Assembly: GCA_041396985.1 (NCBI GenBank)
Contig: JAWKXO010000004.1
Location: 310,001-374,000 of the forward strand
Direction: 5' to 3'
DNA from: Emcibacteraceae bacterium
GTDB lineage: Bacteria; Pseudomonadota; Alphaproteobacteria; Sphingomonadales; Emcibacteraceae
DNA length: 64,000 nt
Shown here piece after piece: positions 1-8,789 of the stretch. Both the position numbers and the translations under genes were made by a program. Each line of letters begins with the position of its first letter. Within the stretch, counting starts at the first letter, position 1. Under the pieces are notes generated by a model. That model searched no databases and was not told the DNA's origin. It saw only the letters and a program-made list of their open reading frames with translations.

Positions 1-1
1 T

Positions 2-76
2 GAGCTTAAAGACGGAAGTTTGCTGATCGCTGACGATGAGGCAGATGCTATTTATAAAGTGACCTATAAAAAATAA
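2..76 (+). CDS. C-terminal end of a probable PQQ-dependent sugar/sorbosone dehydrogenase (partial)
   Basis: The window opens inside a reading frame of 24 codons ending in TAA at 74-76. The peptide contains the run DGSLLIADDEADAIYKVTY, which resembles the last beta-propeller blade of PQQ-dependent aldose/sorbosone dehydrogenases, where DGSL(L/Y)V(S/A)DD is followed by IYR(V/I)TY just before the C-terminus. The rest of the gene lies outside the window, so the enzyme cannot be confirmed and cofactor residues are not visible. The next gene starts 92 bases downstream, too far to assume an operon. Confidence 0.45.
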   Translation, partial: ELKDGSLLIADDEADAIYKVTYKK

Positions 77-168
77 ATGGTGAAGCATAATCATGGATAT
101 AAGGAAGAAAATATTAAACTTTTGGTAACCCGTATATGTAAAAATACTTAAAAACAAAGGATTACACT

Positions 169-780
169 ATGAAAAAATTACTTATCACAACATCATTACT
201 GACAGGGTTATTGCTTCCACTTCAAAGCTTTGCACAAAGCCATTCTACCGATGGCCTATATGTAGGTATTGATGGTTCTTATGACCAGCTTAAAGATAAT
301 ATTCTGGCAACGCCTGAAAATATCTATAGTGCTGATGGCGTAGACGTTGGTATTTTTGCCGGCTACAGACAGTCACAGGATCAGTTCACTGTCGCGGCAG
401 AAGTCCGATATGGTTACAGCTTTGCTTCAAGAAAAACGTCAGTAGCGCCAATTGATGGCTTTGCCCTCACCCATGAATTTGGTGCTGCCGTCTTGCCGGG
501 TTTCTGGCTTCATGATCAATTCCTGGTTTATGGGCGTCTGGGCTATACAAGAGCAACACTGGTCGACACAATCAGCGGTGTAGAATATACAAATACGGAC
601 GGAGCCGTTGAATATGGTGGCGGTGTAGAATTTTTCCCTACCAATAATGTTTCTATTCGATTTGAATATACAAGAGCCACATTCGAAGGCCAGCCAACAA
701 TCACTTTTAACAGCGTTCTTTACGATGACTGGAAAGTCAGACGTAACCGCTTCCGGGCGGCGCTTACAACAGCATTCTAA
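169..780 (+). CDS. Outer-membrane beta-barrel protein (OmpA/opacity-type porin family)
   Basis: A 203-residue protein starting with a clear Sec signal peptide: MKK, a hydrophobic stretch LLITTSLLTGLLL, then a cleavage site after SFAQ or SFA. The mature part has alternating polar/hydrophobic strands, repeated aromatic girdle residues (YGYSF, RFEYTRATF) and ends in phenylalanine (ALTTAF), the usual C-terminal signature for BAM-dependent outer-membrane assembly. Size and pattern fit an eight-stranded barrel of the Omp25/opacity class. A purine-rich AAAGGA lies ahead of the ATG. A strong hairpin terminator follows directly, so it is probably monocistronic. The role is structural or unknown; no enzymatic motif is visible. 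Confidence 0.75.
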   Translation: MKKLLITTSLLTGLLLPLQSFAQSHSTDGLYVGIDGSYDQLKDNILATPENIYSADGVDVGIFAGYRQSQDQFTVAAEVRYGYSFASRKTSVAPIDGFALTHEFGAAVLPGFWLHDQFLVYGRLGYTRATLVDTISGVEYTNTDGAVEYGGGVEFFPTNNVSIRFEYTRATFEGQPTITFNSVLYDDWKVRRNRFRAALTTAF

Positions 781-793
781 AAAAATAACCAAT

Positions 794-824
794 AAAAAAG
801 CCGGTAGAGATACCGGCTTTTTTT
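794..824. terminator. Bidirectional intrinsic terminator between the barrel-protein gene and the peroxiredoxin gene
   Basis: An A-run, then GCCGGTA, loop GAGA, TACCGGC and a run of seven T. The hairpin is flanked by A on the left and T on the right, so it can serve both convergent genes. Confidence 0.85.
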
Positions 825-841
825 ATTATATTTCTGAATTT

Positions 842-1366
842 TTATTTCAAAGATTTGACATAATTAAACATCGTATCCGCATCCGAAACCTCAAATGGGT
901 CGGTCGGACAATTATCGCTATATCCGGGTTCTGCAAAGAGCTTAACAATTTCACCATCATCGACCAGCATGGAATAACGCCAGCTGCGCATTCCAAAACC
1001 GAGATTTTCTTTATTCACGAGCATTCCCATCTTACGGGTAAATTCACCGTTTCCATCAGGGAGCAGAAACACATTTTTTGCTTTCTGGTTTAAACCCCAC
1101 TGATACATGACAAAGGCGTCATTAACCGAAATACAAACAATTTTATCAATGCCGAGGGCTTTAAAATCGTCATAAAGCTCTTCATATCTGGGAAGATGGC
1201 TTGTTGAACATGTCGGTGTAAAAGCGCCCGGCAATGAAAATACGATCACTTTTTTGCCGCTGAAAATTTCATGGCTGCTTAAATCTTTCCACTCAAAGGG
1301 GTTTGGTCCGCCGAGCGCGTCGTTTCTTACTCTGGTTTTAAAAATAACTTCCGGAACACGTGTCAT
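842..1366 (-). CDS. Peroxiredoxin (Prx5-like, AhpC/TSA superfamily)
   Basis: A thiol peroxidase that would reduce hydrogen peroxide or organic peroxides, 174 residues from the chosen start. The peroxidatic motif is PGAFTPTCS, with the catalytic Cys in the P-x3-T-x2-C context, followed later by conserved SWRYSMLVDDG. The last part (AEPGYSDNCPTDPFEVSDADTM) matches Prx5/Type II peroxiredoxins. I chose ATG at 1366 because AAAGGA lies seven bases upstream; the frame stays open ten codons further but without a ribosome site. It is divergent from the aminotransferase array, with about 177 bases between the start codons, so the two promoters may share control. Whether it uses glutathione or thioredoxin is not visible. 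Confidence 0.88.
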   Translation of the reverse strand: MTRVPEVIFKTRVRNDALGGPNPFEWKDLSSHEIFSGKKVIVFSLPGAFTPTCSTSHLPRYEELYDDFKALGIDKIVCISVNDAFVMYQWGLNQKAKNVFLLPDGNGEFTRKMGMLVNKENLGFGMRSWRYSMLVDDGEIVKLFAEPGYSDNCPTDPFEVSDADTMFNYVKSLK

Positions 1367-1543
1367 GTTTAATTCCTTTAAATTAAAATTTATCATATAG
1401 TTAGTTTATACATTGGATCAGTTCCAAAGTAAGATCAAAATTGACCTATGTCCACCAAAAGAATTTTCCTTGCCAGACGTATAATATATATTACATATAA
1501 ACCAACGAGATTTACAATCTTTTCAGAATCAAAGAGGATAAAA

Positions 1544-2662
1544 ATGACAAATAATGTAACCCGCCGTGACTGGCTAATCGGCGGATCGGCACTGGCCGGA
1601 ACCATGCTGGTTACAAAAATGGCTGCGGCACAAACAGTGCCTGCTGCAAACCTGAACCCCACCCCGGAAAATCCTATTCGTGCCGGATTTAACGAAAATG
1701 TCTATGGTCATTCCCTGAAAGCAAAAAAAGTGATGGTGAAAGCGGCTGAGACAGCCCATCTTTATGACTTTTTCGGCCAGCGTGTTTTAAATAAAGTAAT
1801 TTCAGAAATGGAAAATCTGCCAGGTGATCATATTGCGATTGAAAATGGATCAACCCCATTCCTGGAAAAAGCGGCTTTTGCCTGCGCGATTAAGCAAGGC
1901 AAGGTACTCACCACCAACCCTACATATTCCAGCACTCCAGGCACAGCAAAACAGCTGGGACTGGAAGTCATTGCCGTTCCGGTTGGTGAAGATATGAGCA
2001 TTGATTTGGACGCTATGCGCGCCGCAATGACAGATGATGTCAAACTGGTTTATTTATGTAACCCCAACAACCCGATCCCAAGTATCATTGAGAAAAATGC
2101 CCTTCGTGATTTCTGTATTGAAATGTCAAAACGGGCTTTGGTTCTTATTGATGAAGCTTACTACGAGTATGTAAATAATCCTGACTTTGCCTCCATGAAG
2201 GATCTTGTCACGGAATACCCCAATATCATTATCTGCCGGACTGCGTCCAAAATCCATGGCTTTGCCGGCGTTCGTATTGGATTTGCATTTGCCCATCCGG
2301 ATACATTACGTCTTATCACCGGTCCATTTAACCTGTCACTAAGTAATGTTGCTGTTGCCGGTGCGATTGAAAGCTATCAGGATATTGAATATCAGAATTT
2401 CATTAAACAGAAAAATCGTGAGTCCATGGATATACTTGAAAATATGTTCAAGGAACTTGGACTGCGGTATGTCAAATCAAATTCAAATTTTGCCTTTTTC
2501 CATGCGGGCCGCCCGTCAACGGAAGTAGCAGAAGCCCTCAAACAGCATGGTATTTTAAGCGGTCGCCCCTTCCCACCTTTCACCGACTGGGTACGGATGA
2601 GCACTGTAAAACCCGAAGAAATGCAATATGTTGTAGATGTCTATAAGCAATTATTTGCCTGA
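1544..2662 (+). CDS. Tat-exported HisC-type PLP aminotransferase, array copy 1
   Basis: 372 residues. The N-terminus has a twin-arginine signal (TRRDWLIGG at residues 6-14), a weakly hydrophobic stretch and an AAA/AQ cleavage region near residue 30, so a folded PLP enzyme would be exported to the periplasm. The mature domain is fold-type I, class I/II aminotransferase: NENVYG (near 50), NPNNP (173-177), DEAYYEY (203-209, Asp for the pyridine nitrogen) and the Schiff-base lysine in TASKIHGFAG (Lys236). C-terminal GRPF and WVRMS provide two Arg that in HisC bind the substrate acid group. ATG 1544 was chosen for the GAGG site and because the signal begins there; the frame is open 32 codons upstream. 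It has its own terminator. The substrate is unknown; HisC's cytoplasmic substrate is unlikely in the periplasm. Confidence 0.82.
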   Translation: MTNNVTRRDWLIGGSALAGTMLVTKMAAAQTVPAANLNPTPENPIRAGFNENVYGHSLKAKKVMVKAAETAHLYDFFGQRVLNKVISEMENLPGDHIAIENGSTPFLEKAAFACAIKQGKVLTTNPTYSSTPGTAKQLGLEVIAVPVGEDMSIDLDAMRAAMTDDVKLVYLCNPNNPIPSIIEKNALRDFCIEMSKRALVLIDEAYYEYVNNPDFASMKDLVTEYPNIIICRTASKIHGFAGVRIGFAFAHPDTLRLITGPFNLSLSNVAVAGAIESYQDIEYQNFIKQKNRESMDILENMFKELGLRYVKSNSNFAFFHAGRPSTEVAEALKQHGILSGRPFPPFTDWVRMSTVKPEEMQYVVDVYKQLFA

Positions 2663-2692
2663 TAAAAAAGCAAAATAAATTCATAATAGTCA

Positions 2693-2722
2693 ATGGCCGG
2701 ATACTGATCCGGCCATTTTTTT
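2693..2722 (+). terminator. Intrinsic terminator after aminotransferase copy 1
   Basis: ATGGCCGGA, short loop, TCCGGCCAT followed by seven T. It separates copy 1 from the operon of copies 2-5. Confidence 0.88.
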
Positions 2723-2750
2723 ATGCCTCTAATTTGTCTTGGACTTTAAT

Positions 2751-2762
2751 TCACAATTGTGA
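2751..2762. promoter_or_regulatory. Perfect 12-bp palindrome upstream of copy 2 (operator candidate)
   Basis: TCACAATTGTGA lies about 57 bases before the ATG of copy 2, between a possible -35 (TTGGAC) and an AT-rich -10 region (TTATAT). A palindrome in the spacer of a promoter is a common repressor position. The binding protein is unknown and the promoter boxes are weak. Confidence 0.4.
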
Positions 2763-2818
2763 TTATATGTTACAATATAGCAATAAACAAAATATAGCCA
2801 ATATTGAAAGACATTATC

Positions 2819-3943
2819 ATGACCACCAATCTTACGCGTCGCCAATGGCTTGCGGGGACTACGACAGCAGCCGCAAGTAGCCTGTTACTATCTGGTGTAA
2901 AAGCATCTGCACAGACTTTTATGGCCCCGAATGTCAATCCGACGGCTGAAAATCCAATTCGTACCCACCTTAATGAAAATACATATGGGCAGTCCCTTAA
3001 AGCGCGTAAGGCCATTGCTGACGCGGCTGACGATGCCCATAAATATGCATTTGAGGATATTTTCAAGCTGATTGGTTTGATGGCAAAGCTGCAGGATATT
3101 CCGAAAGAATATGTTGGCATTGGTGCCGGATCCACCGAGTTTCTGGAAAAAGCAGCCGTCTTTAATGCACTTGATGGCGGCGATCTTCTATTGCCGACAC
3201 CTACTTACGGTGATATTGGCCGGTTCAGTCGGGCTCTTGGCTCCAACCTCATTGAAGTTCCGGTGGGCGAGGATATGGCCATTAATCTTGATGCCATGAG
3301 AAGAGCGATGACAAAAAATGTAAAGCTCATATATCTGTGCAATCCAAACAATCCGATCCCGACAATCATAGAAAAAAATGCCCTAAAAGAATTCTGCAAT
3401 GAATTTTCACCGCAGGCGACAATTCTGATTGATGAGGCCTATTTTGAATATGTTGATAATCCGAATTACGAAAGCATGATTGATCTGGTCAAAGAAAATA
3501 AAAATATCATTGTTACAAGAACAGCATCAAAGATACATGCCTTTGCCGGCACACGGATCGGTGTTTGTTTTGCCCATCCCGATATTATCAAACGCATGTT
3601 TTCACTTTTTGCCAATACATTAAATCTATCGGCTATGCGTGGTGCATATGCGAGTTACCAGGATTTTGAATATCAGAATTTCCTGAAGCAAAAAAATAAG
3701 GAATGCCAGAAAATTATCTATAAAATGCTGAATGACATGGGACTTGAATATAAGGAAAGTAATGCAAACTTCCTGTTTTTCAACGCCGGTCGCCCGTCAA
3801 GGGAAGTGGCTGAAACTATGAAAAAACATCACATTTTAACCGGCCGTGAGTTTAAGCCATTTACCAACTGGGTTCGCTTAAGTCTTTCAAAACCGGAAGA
3901 GATGCAACTTTTCGCCGATATTTATAAACGTGAATTTGGATAA
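2819..3943 (+). CDS. Tat-exported HisC-type PLP aminotransferase, array copy 2
   Basis: 374 residues, first gene of the four-gene unit copies 2-5. The Tat motif is LTRRQWLAG, the only copy with Gln in place of Asp after RR; the cleavage region is KASAQ. PLP-site motifs are intact: NENTYG, NPNNPIPT, DEAYFEY, and TASKIHAFAGTRIG with the catalytic Lys. C-terminal GREF and WVRLS replace the GRPF/WCRIS seen in later copies. I chose ATG 2819 with GAAAG eight bases upstream over a TTG five codons earlier. It groups with copies 1 and 3 by the NPT(A/P)ENPIR segment without the VTVEGYVP lead. Substrate unknown. Confidence 0.82.
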   Translation: MTTNLTRRQWLAGTTTAAASSLLLSGVKASAQTFMAPNVNPTAENPIRTHLNENTYGQSLKARKAIADAADDAHKYAFEDIFKLIGLMAKLQDIPKEYVGIGAGSTEFLEKAAVFNALDGGDLLLPTPTYGDIGRFSRALGSNLIEVPVGEDMAINLDAMRRAMTKNVKLIYLCNPNNPIPTIIEKNALKEFCNEFSPQATILIDEAYFEYVDNPNYESMIDLVKENKNIIVTRTASKIHAFAGTRIGVCFAHPDIIKRMFSLFANTLNLSAMRGAYASYQDFEYQNFLKQKNKECQKIIYKMLNDMGLEYKESNANFLFFNAGRPSREVAETMKKHHILTGREFKPFTNWVRLSLSKPEEMQLFADIYKREFG

Positions 3944-3965
3944 TAATCACATCAGGGAGGATAAA

Positions 3966-5093
3966 ATGAAACATAACATAACAAGACGGGATTGGCTGGT
4001 TGGCAGCAGTGCTATTGCCGGTGGTTTGATACTGGGTGGTGCCGCAACAGCACAGGAAATGGCCCAGATGATGAATATGGGCGCACCGATCAGCAAGGAC
4101 AACCCCATCCGTATGACCAATAATGAAAATCCTTACGGTATCAGCGATAAGGTCATGAAGGTTATTATTGATGCCTACAAATTGGCTCATACATATAATT
4201 TCACGACCGGTAGAAAACTGGTCAAGGTTATTTCTGAAATAGAAAATATCCCGGAAAATACCATTGCGGTTGGTGCGGGATCAACAGAATATCTGATGGC
4301 TGCTGGCGCCCTTTGCGGCATTGCCGGTGGTGATCTGATTGCCGCTTATCCGACATATGCCAGCATCACCAGAAGTGCCCAGAATTTTGGTGCCAAACTG
4401 ATCTCTGTTCCTGTAGGTGAGGATATGAGCATTGACCTTGAGGCCATGAGAAAAGCCGTCACAAATAACACCAAATGTATTTATCTTTGTAATCCCAACA
4501 ATCCGATCCCCAGCATTATAGAAAAAAATGCGCTTGAACAATTCTGTCTGGAAATGTCAAAAAAAGCGATGATTGTGATTGATGAAGCATATTATGAATA
4601 TGCCGGTGATCCGAATTTTTCCACAATGTCGCATCTGGTCAAAGACAATCCGAATATTGTTGTGCTCAGAACAGCTTCAAAAATACATGCTTTTGCCAAT
4701 GTGCGTATCGGTTTCGCCTTTGCCCATCCTGATACCCTTAAAGAGCTGCTTAAATTTCGTTCGAACACAACGTCCTATCCGGCATTAATGGGCGCAATTA
4801 CCAGCTATCAGGATAAGGAGCACCAAAAATTCATTATTGATAAGAATCGTGAATCATTGGAAATTCTTTATAAAATGTTCGATGAACTTAATATGCGTTA
4901 TATCAAATCAAATACGAATTTTGTCTATGCCGACGCCGGACGCGATGCAATGGAAGTGCATGACAAATTACTCGAGTCAGGTATACTGATTGGGCGCAAA
5001 TTTGAACCATTCACAAACTGGATCCGGATCAGCACGGCCAAGCCAGAGGAAATGGAATATTTTGTGAAGGTTTATAAAAGGGACTTTGGCTGA
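3966..5093 (+). CDS. Tat-exported HisC-type PLP aminotransferase, array copy 3
   Basis: 375 residues. The start at ATG 3966 is supported by a strong AGGGAGG six bases upstream and lies only 22 bases after copy 2, so the two are cotranscribed. N-terminus ITRRDWLVGSSAIAGG is a Tat signal ending near ATAQE. Fold-type I motifs are complete: NENPYG, NPNNPIPS, DEAYYEY, TASKIHAFANVRIGF with the Schiff-base Lys, and IRIST near the C-terminus. The segment after the signal (EMAQMMNMGAPISKDNPIR) is Met-rich and differs from the other copies. Substrate unknown. Confidence 0.82.
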   Translation: MKHNITRRDWLVGSSAIAGGLILGGAATAQEMAQMMNMGAPISKDNPIRMTNNENPYGISDKVMKVIIDAYKLAHTYNFTTGRKLVKVISEIENIPENTIAVGAGSTEYLMAAGALCGIAGGDLIAAYPTYASITRSAQNFGAKLISVPVGEDMSIDLEAMRKAVTNNTKCIYLCNPNNPIPSIIEKNALEQFCLEMSKKAMIVIDEAYYEYAGDPNFSTMSHLVKDNPNIVVLRTASKIHAFANVRIGFAFAHPDTLKELLKFRSNTTSYPALMGAITSYQDKEHQKFIIDKNRESLEILYKMFDELNMRYIKSNTNFVYADAGRDAMEVHDKLLESGILIGRKFEPFTNWIRISTAKPEEMEYFVKVYKRDFG

Positions 5094-5119
5094 TTATTTA
5101 TTATTGAAGGGGAGGTAAA

Positions 5120-6238
5120 ATGACAAAACTGACGAGACGTGACTGGCTGAAAGGGACAACAGCCGTGGCCGGTGGGCTTGTGCTTGCAAAAGCAGCGCAG
5201 GCACAAAGTGTAACCGTGGAAGGGTATGTTCCGACTCCGGAAAACCCGATCCGGATGAGTTCAAATGAAAATCCGTATGGTGTAAACCGGGCTGCCCGTA
5301 ATGCCATGAACAAATCCTATGACGTCGCTCATAAATATGGCAACAGCGGGCAGCGTGAACTTATGGAGCTGATCGCCGGGCGGGAAAATATATCAACCAA
5401 AAATATAATGATTACGGCGGGGTCTTCTGAAATTCTTCATACGCTCGCCCTGATCACTGGTCTGGAAGGCGGCAGCATTCTTGCCCCCAACCCGACTTTT
5501 GATAATAATTTCATGAAATATGCCGACAGAATGGGCATCAATAAAATCCGGGTTCCCGTTGATGAGAATATGGCCATTGACCTTAACGCCATGCGTAAAG
5601 CCATGACCGATGATGTCCGGATTATTTATATTGTTAATCCGAACAATCCCACGCCGACAATATTGCATGCGGACGAACTGAGTGATTTCTGTAAGGAAAT
5701 GTCAAAAAAATGCTACGTGTTTGTTGATGAAGCCTATTATGAATATGTGGACGATCCCAATTATAAGACCATGATCCCACTTGCGGCCGAAACGGACAAT
5801 ATGATTGTGACTAGAACCGCTTCCAAAATTCATGGCTTTGCCGGGGTTCGTATCGGGTTTGGTTTTGGCACAACGGCAATGCTTCAAAAAATCAAGGATA
5901 AACTGACAGGCTCCGTCAGCACCGTCAGTGTCCATGGTGCCCTCGCCAGTTATAAAGATACCGATTATCAGGATTTTGTGATCCGTAAAAACAAGGAATC
6001 CCTGGCCATTCTTTATAAGCTTTTTGAAAAGCATAATCTGCGCTATATCAAATCCAATACCAATTTCACCTATTTTGAAACCGGCATGGAAGCCAGTGAA
6101 TTTGGAGAACGCATGAAAAAATACGGTATTCAGGTCGGACGCCCGTTTGAACCTTTTACAAAATGGTGCCGGATCAGCACCGCCAAACCAGAAGATATGG
6201 ACTATTTTGTAGAAGTTTACGAAAAAGAATTTACCTGA
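5120..6238 (+). CDS. Tat-exported HisC-type PLP aminotransferase, array copy 4
   Basis: 372 residues, 26 bases after copy 3 with GAAGGGGAGG as ribosome site. Tat motif LTRRDWLKG, cleavage near AQAQS. It opens the second sequence subgroup (copies 4-7) marked by SVTVEGYVPTPENPIRMSS directly after the signal and SGQREL in the N-terminal domain. PLP-site motifs: NENPYG, NPNNPTPT (Thr instead of Ile in the loop), DEAYYEY, TASKIHGFAGVRIGFGF; C-terminal GRPFEPFTKWCRIST. All catalytic residues are present. Substrate unknown; the periplasm is the predicted location. Confidence 0.82.
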   Translation: MTKLTRRDWLKGTTAVAGGLVLAKAAQAQSVTVEGYVPTPENPIRMSSNENPYGVNRAARNAMNKSYDVAHKYGNSGQRELMELIAGRENISTKNIMITAGSSEILHTLALITGLEGGSILAPNPTFDNNFMKYADRMGINKIRVPVDENMAIDLNAMRKAMTDDVRIIYIVNPNNPTPTILHADELSDFCKEMSKKCYVFVDEAYYEYVDDPNYKTMIPLAAETDNMIVTRTASKIHGFAGVRIGFGFGTTAMLQKIKDKLTGSVSTVSVHGALASYKDTDYQDFVIRKNKESLAILYKLFEKHNLRYIKSNTNFTYFETGMEASEFGERMKKYGIQVGRPFEPFTKWCRISTAKPEDMDYFVEVYEKEFT

Positions 6239-6269
6239 ATTATAAACGAGAATAATAAGGAAAAAATAT

Positions 6270-7394
6270 ATGAGAGAATTGACAAGACGTGACTGGCTAA
6301 AAGGCACCTCATCACTGGCTGCAGCCAGTCTTGTATTTGCAACATCAGCCGCACAGGGGCAAAGTGTAACGGTTAAGGGATATGTCCCGACTAAGGACAA
6401 TCCGATCCGCATGAGTTCCAATGAAAATCCTTATGGCATTACCCGCTCTGCCCGAAATGCCATGACCGCTGCCTATGATGTATCGCATCTTTATAGTGGG
6501 TCCGGTCGCCGCGAATTATCGGAGCTCATTGCACAGAACGAAGGAATCTCCCCTAACAACATTGCTATAGGATCAGGATCAAAAGAATTTCTGAAAGCGA
6601 TGGCACTGATCGCAAAACTGGAAAATGGCAGCGTCCTGGCCGCAAACCCGACCTATCATGATCTCGTTCGCTATAGCGGTTGGGTGGACTCAAAGATACA
6701 CTGGGTTGATGTCTCAAAAGAGGATATGTCCACTGATCTTGATGCCATGCGGGCGGCTTATACAGATGATGTAAAAATCATATATCTGTGTAATCCGAAC
6801 AACCCGATCCCGACCATTATGCATAAAGATAAACTACGGGACTTCTGCATTGAAATGTCAAAAAAATGTTATGTATTGGTTGATGAGGCCTATCACGAAT
6901 ATGTAACTGATCCCAATTATGAATCCATGGCAAAGCTGGCTGCAGAAACCGATAATCTGATTGTGACCAGAACAGCATCTAAAGTTCATGGCTTTGCAGG
7001 AATTAGGGTTGGTTTTGCTTTTGCCAAACCGGAACTTCTTGATCTGATCAATAAGCGCATTACAGGCACCGTTAATACTGCCGCCGTGCATGGTGCGCTT
7101 GCCAGTTATAAGGACAAGGAATATATAGATTTTGTCCTTCAAAAAAATAAGGAAGCACTGGATATTGTCTATAATTTGTTTGAAAAGCATAATGTCAGAC
7201 ATATCAAAGCCAACAGCAATTTTACATTTTTTGAAACCGGCATAAATTTTGATGAGGTAAAAAAACGTTTCCTCAATCACGGTATTGATGTAGGAAGACC
7301 GTTTCCACCCTTTTTAACCTGGTGCCGGGTAAGTACTGCAAAACCTGAAGACATGAAATATTTCGCTGAAGTTTACGAAAAAGAATTCGTCTAA
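6270..7394 (+). CDS. Tat-exported HisC-type PLP aminotransferase, array copy 5
   Basis: 374 residues, 31 bases after copy 4 and last of the 2-5 unit, since a terminator follows. Tat motif LTRRDWLKG, hydrophobic SSLAAASLVFATSAA, cleavage near AQGQS. Motifs: NENPYG, NPNNPIPT, DEAYHEY (His in place of the second Tyr, shared with copy 6), TASKVHGFAGIRVGF with the Schiff-base Lys, and GRPFPPFLTWCRVST. Several variable loops (SGWVDSKIHWVDVSKED) differ from copy 4, suggesting a different substrate or partner, but nothing in the sequence tells which. Confidence 0.82.
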   Translation: MRELTRRDWLKGTSSLAAASLVFATSAAQGQSVTVKGYVPTKDNPIRMSSNENPYGITRSARNAMTAAYDVSHLYSGSGRRELSELIAQNEGISPNNIAIGSGSKEFLKAMALIAKLENGSVLAANPTYHDLVRYSGWVDSKIHWVDVSKEDMSTDLDAMRAAYTDDVKIIYLCNPNNPIPTIMHKDKLRDFCIEMSKKCYVLVDEAYHEYVTDPNYESMAKLAAETDNLIVTRTASKVHGFAGIRVGFAFAKPELLDLINKRITGTVNTAAVHGALASYKDKEYIDFVLQKNKEALDIVYNLFEKHNVRHIKANSNFTFFETGINFDEVKKRFLNHGIDVGRPFPPFLTWCRVSTAKPEDMKYFAEVYEKEFV

Positions 7395-7416
7395 GTCTTT
7401 TTACTAGCCAAATTTT

Positions 7417-7453
7417 AAAAGGTATTCTGGATCATTCAGAATACCTTTTTTTA
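7417..7453 (+). terminator. Intrinsic terminator after aminotransferase copy 5
   Basis: AAAAGGTATTCTG, seven-base loop, CAGAATACCTTTT and further T. A 13-bp perfect stem ends the copies 2-5 unit. Confidence 0.88.
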
Positions 7454-7470
7454 ATGCCTTAACGAAAAAC

Positions 7471-7498
7471 GTGACATTTATAGAAAAACTGATATCTT
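7471..7498 (+). promoter_or_regulatory. Sigma-70 type promoter of aminotransferase copy 6
   Basis: GTGACA (-35, one mismatch to TTGACA), 16-base spacer, TATCTT (-10). The same layout, GTGACA with 16 bases then TATCCT, precedes copy 7, which supports both. Confidence 0.55.
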
Positions 7499-7543
7499 TA
7501 GTTACATTATTTCATAACAATTTAAAAATACAGGGAACAAAAA

Positions 7544-8666
7544 ATGTCAAACGAGATATCAAGACGGGATTGGCTTAAAGGTGGCTCCGCCATGGCCGCC
7601 GTTGCAATGGTTATGGGTAGTCGCGCTTATGCGCAGAATATGGCTGTGCCGGGCTTTGTCCCGACACCGGAAAATCCAATCAGACTGGGAACCAATGAAA
7701 ACCCCTACGGGCTCTCAAAGTCGGCGCAAAAAGGGATCGTTGACGTCTTTAATATTGCCCATCAGTATGGCCGCGGACGCTATATGGACCTGGTCGATGT
7801 TCTGTCAAAAATGGAAGGCGTTGACCCTAAAAACATGACATTTTCCGCCGGGTCCGGTGAAATATTGAAAACTCTTGGGCTTATAACATCTGTTGAAGGC
7901 GGCAGCGTGTTATCCGCAAACCCGACTTATCATGATCTGATCCGTTATGCGGAACGTCGCGGTGTCAAGATTAAGCAGGTACCGGTTACAGACACGATGA
8001 CGATTGATCTGGATGCCGTCAGAAAAGCCTATACAGACGATGTAAGCATTATTTATCTGGTAAATCCTAACAACCCGCTTCCGACCATCATGGAAAAAAA
8101 ACAAACTTAAGGAATTCTGCCTTGAGATGTCCAAAAAATGTCTGGTCTTTATTGACGAAGCCTATCATGAATATGTCGATAATCCGGATTATGAAACGAT
8201 GGTGCCTCTGGCCACACAAAATGAAAATATTATGGTGGCCAGAACCGCTTCCAAAATTCATGGCTTTGCCGGTGTCCGGCTTGGGATCGCCTATTCTTCT
8301 GAAAAATGGATTAATAAACTTCGTGAATTTATGACAGGGTCAGTTAGCCAGCTCGCTGTTGCCGGTGCTGCCGCCAGTTATCAGGATATTGAAACACAGA
8401 ATTTCTGCCGCCGTAAGAATAAGGAAGCGCTTCAGATTACCTATGATCTATTTGATAAGCACGGTGTGGAATATGTAAAATCAAATGCCAATTTTGTTTT
8501 CTATAAAACCGGACTTGATATTGAAGACGTCAGAAAAAGATATCTGGAAAACGGCATCATCGTTGCCCGCCCGTTCCCGCCATTCCTTGACTGGTGCCGG
8601 GTCAGTATGGGCAAGCCGGAGGATATGCAGTATTTTGCAAAAGTATTTGAAAAAGAATTTGTATAA
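7544..8666 (+). pseudogene. Tat-exported HisC-type PLP aminotransferase, array copy 6, frameshifted
   Basis: The first frame runs 7544-8110 (188 residues) with Tat motif ISRRDWLKG, NENPYG and NPNNPLPT, then stops right after a run of eight A at 8093-8101. Removing one A restores MEKNKLKEFCLEMSKKC and joins the second frame (ending at 8666), which carries DEAYHEY, TASKIHGFAGVRLG with the catalytic Lys, and ARPFPPFLDWCRVS. The joined protein would be about 373 residues like its neighbours, and all catalytic residues survive. So this is a single +1 insertion in a homopolymer: a sequencing error, a very recent inactivation, or a site rescued by transcriptional slippage. It has its own promoter and terminator. 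Confidence 0.8.
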
Positions 8667-8690
8667 ATAATTATACTACCCAATTTTAAT

Positions 8691-8722
8691 AAGGCATCGC
8701 ATCGCATTGCGGTGCCTTTTTC
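8691..8722 (+). terminator. Intrinsic terminator after aminotransferase copy 6
   Basis: AAGGCATCGC, eight-base loop, GCGGTGCCTT then T-run (one G:U pair in the stem). Confidence 0.8.
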
Positions 8723-8729
8723 TATTTAA

Positions 8730-8757
8730 GTGACAAATTGATAATTTTTGTTATCCT
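8730..8757 (+). promoter_or_regulatory. Sigma-70 type promoter of aminotransferase copy 7
   Basis: GTGACA (-35), 16-base spacer, TATCCT (-10), 33 bases before the ATG. Same boxes and spacing as the copy 6 promoter. Confidence 0.55.
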
Positions 8758-8789
8758 TTCAGTGTTCAACAAAATGAAGGGAGCTAACA

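Noticed and set aside
5702..7280. Long antisense open frames across aminotransferase copies 4 and 5
   Set aside because: They follow the codon bias of the sense genes, lack ribosome sites and match no family; shadows of the paralogs.
8093..8110. Programmed ribosomal -1 frameshift in aminotransferase copy 6
   Set aside because: The needed correction is +1 (or minus one base in the RNA); a -1 shift at the A-run leads to the wrong frame.
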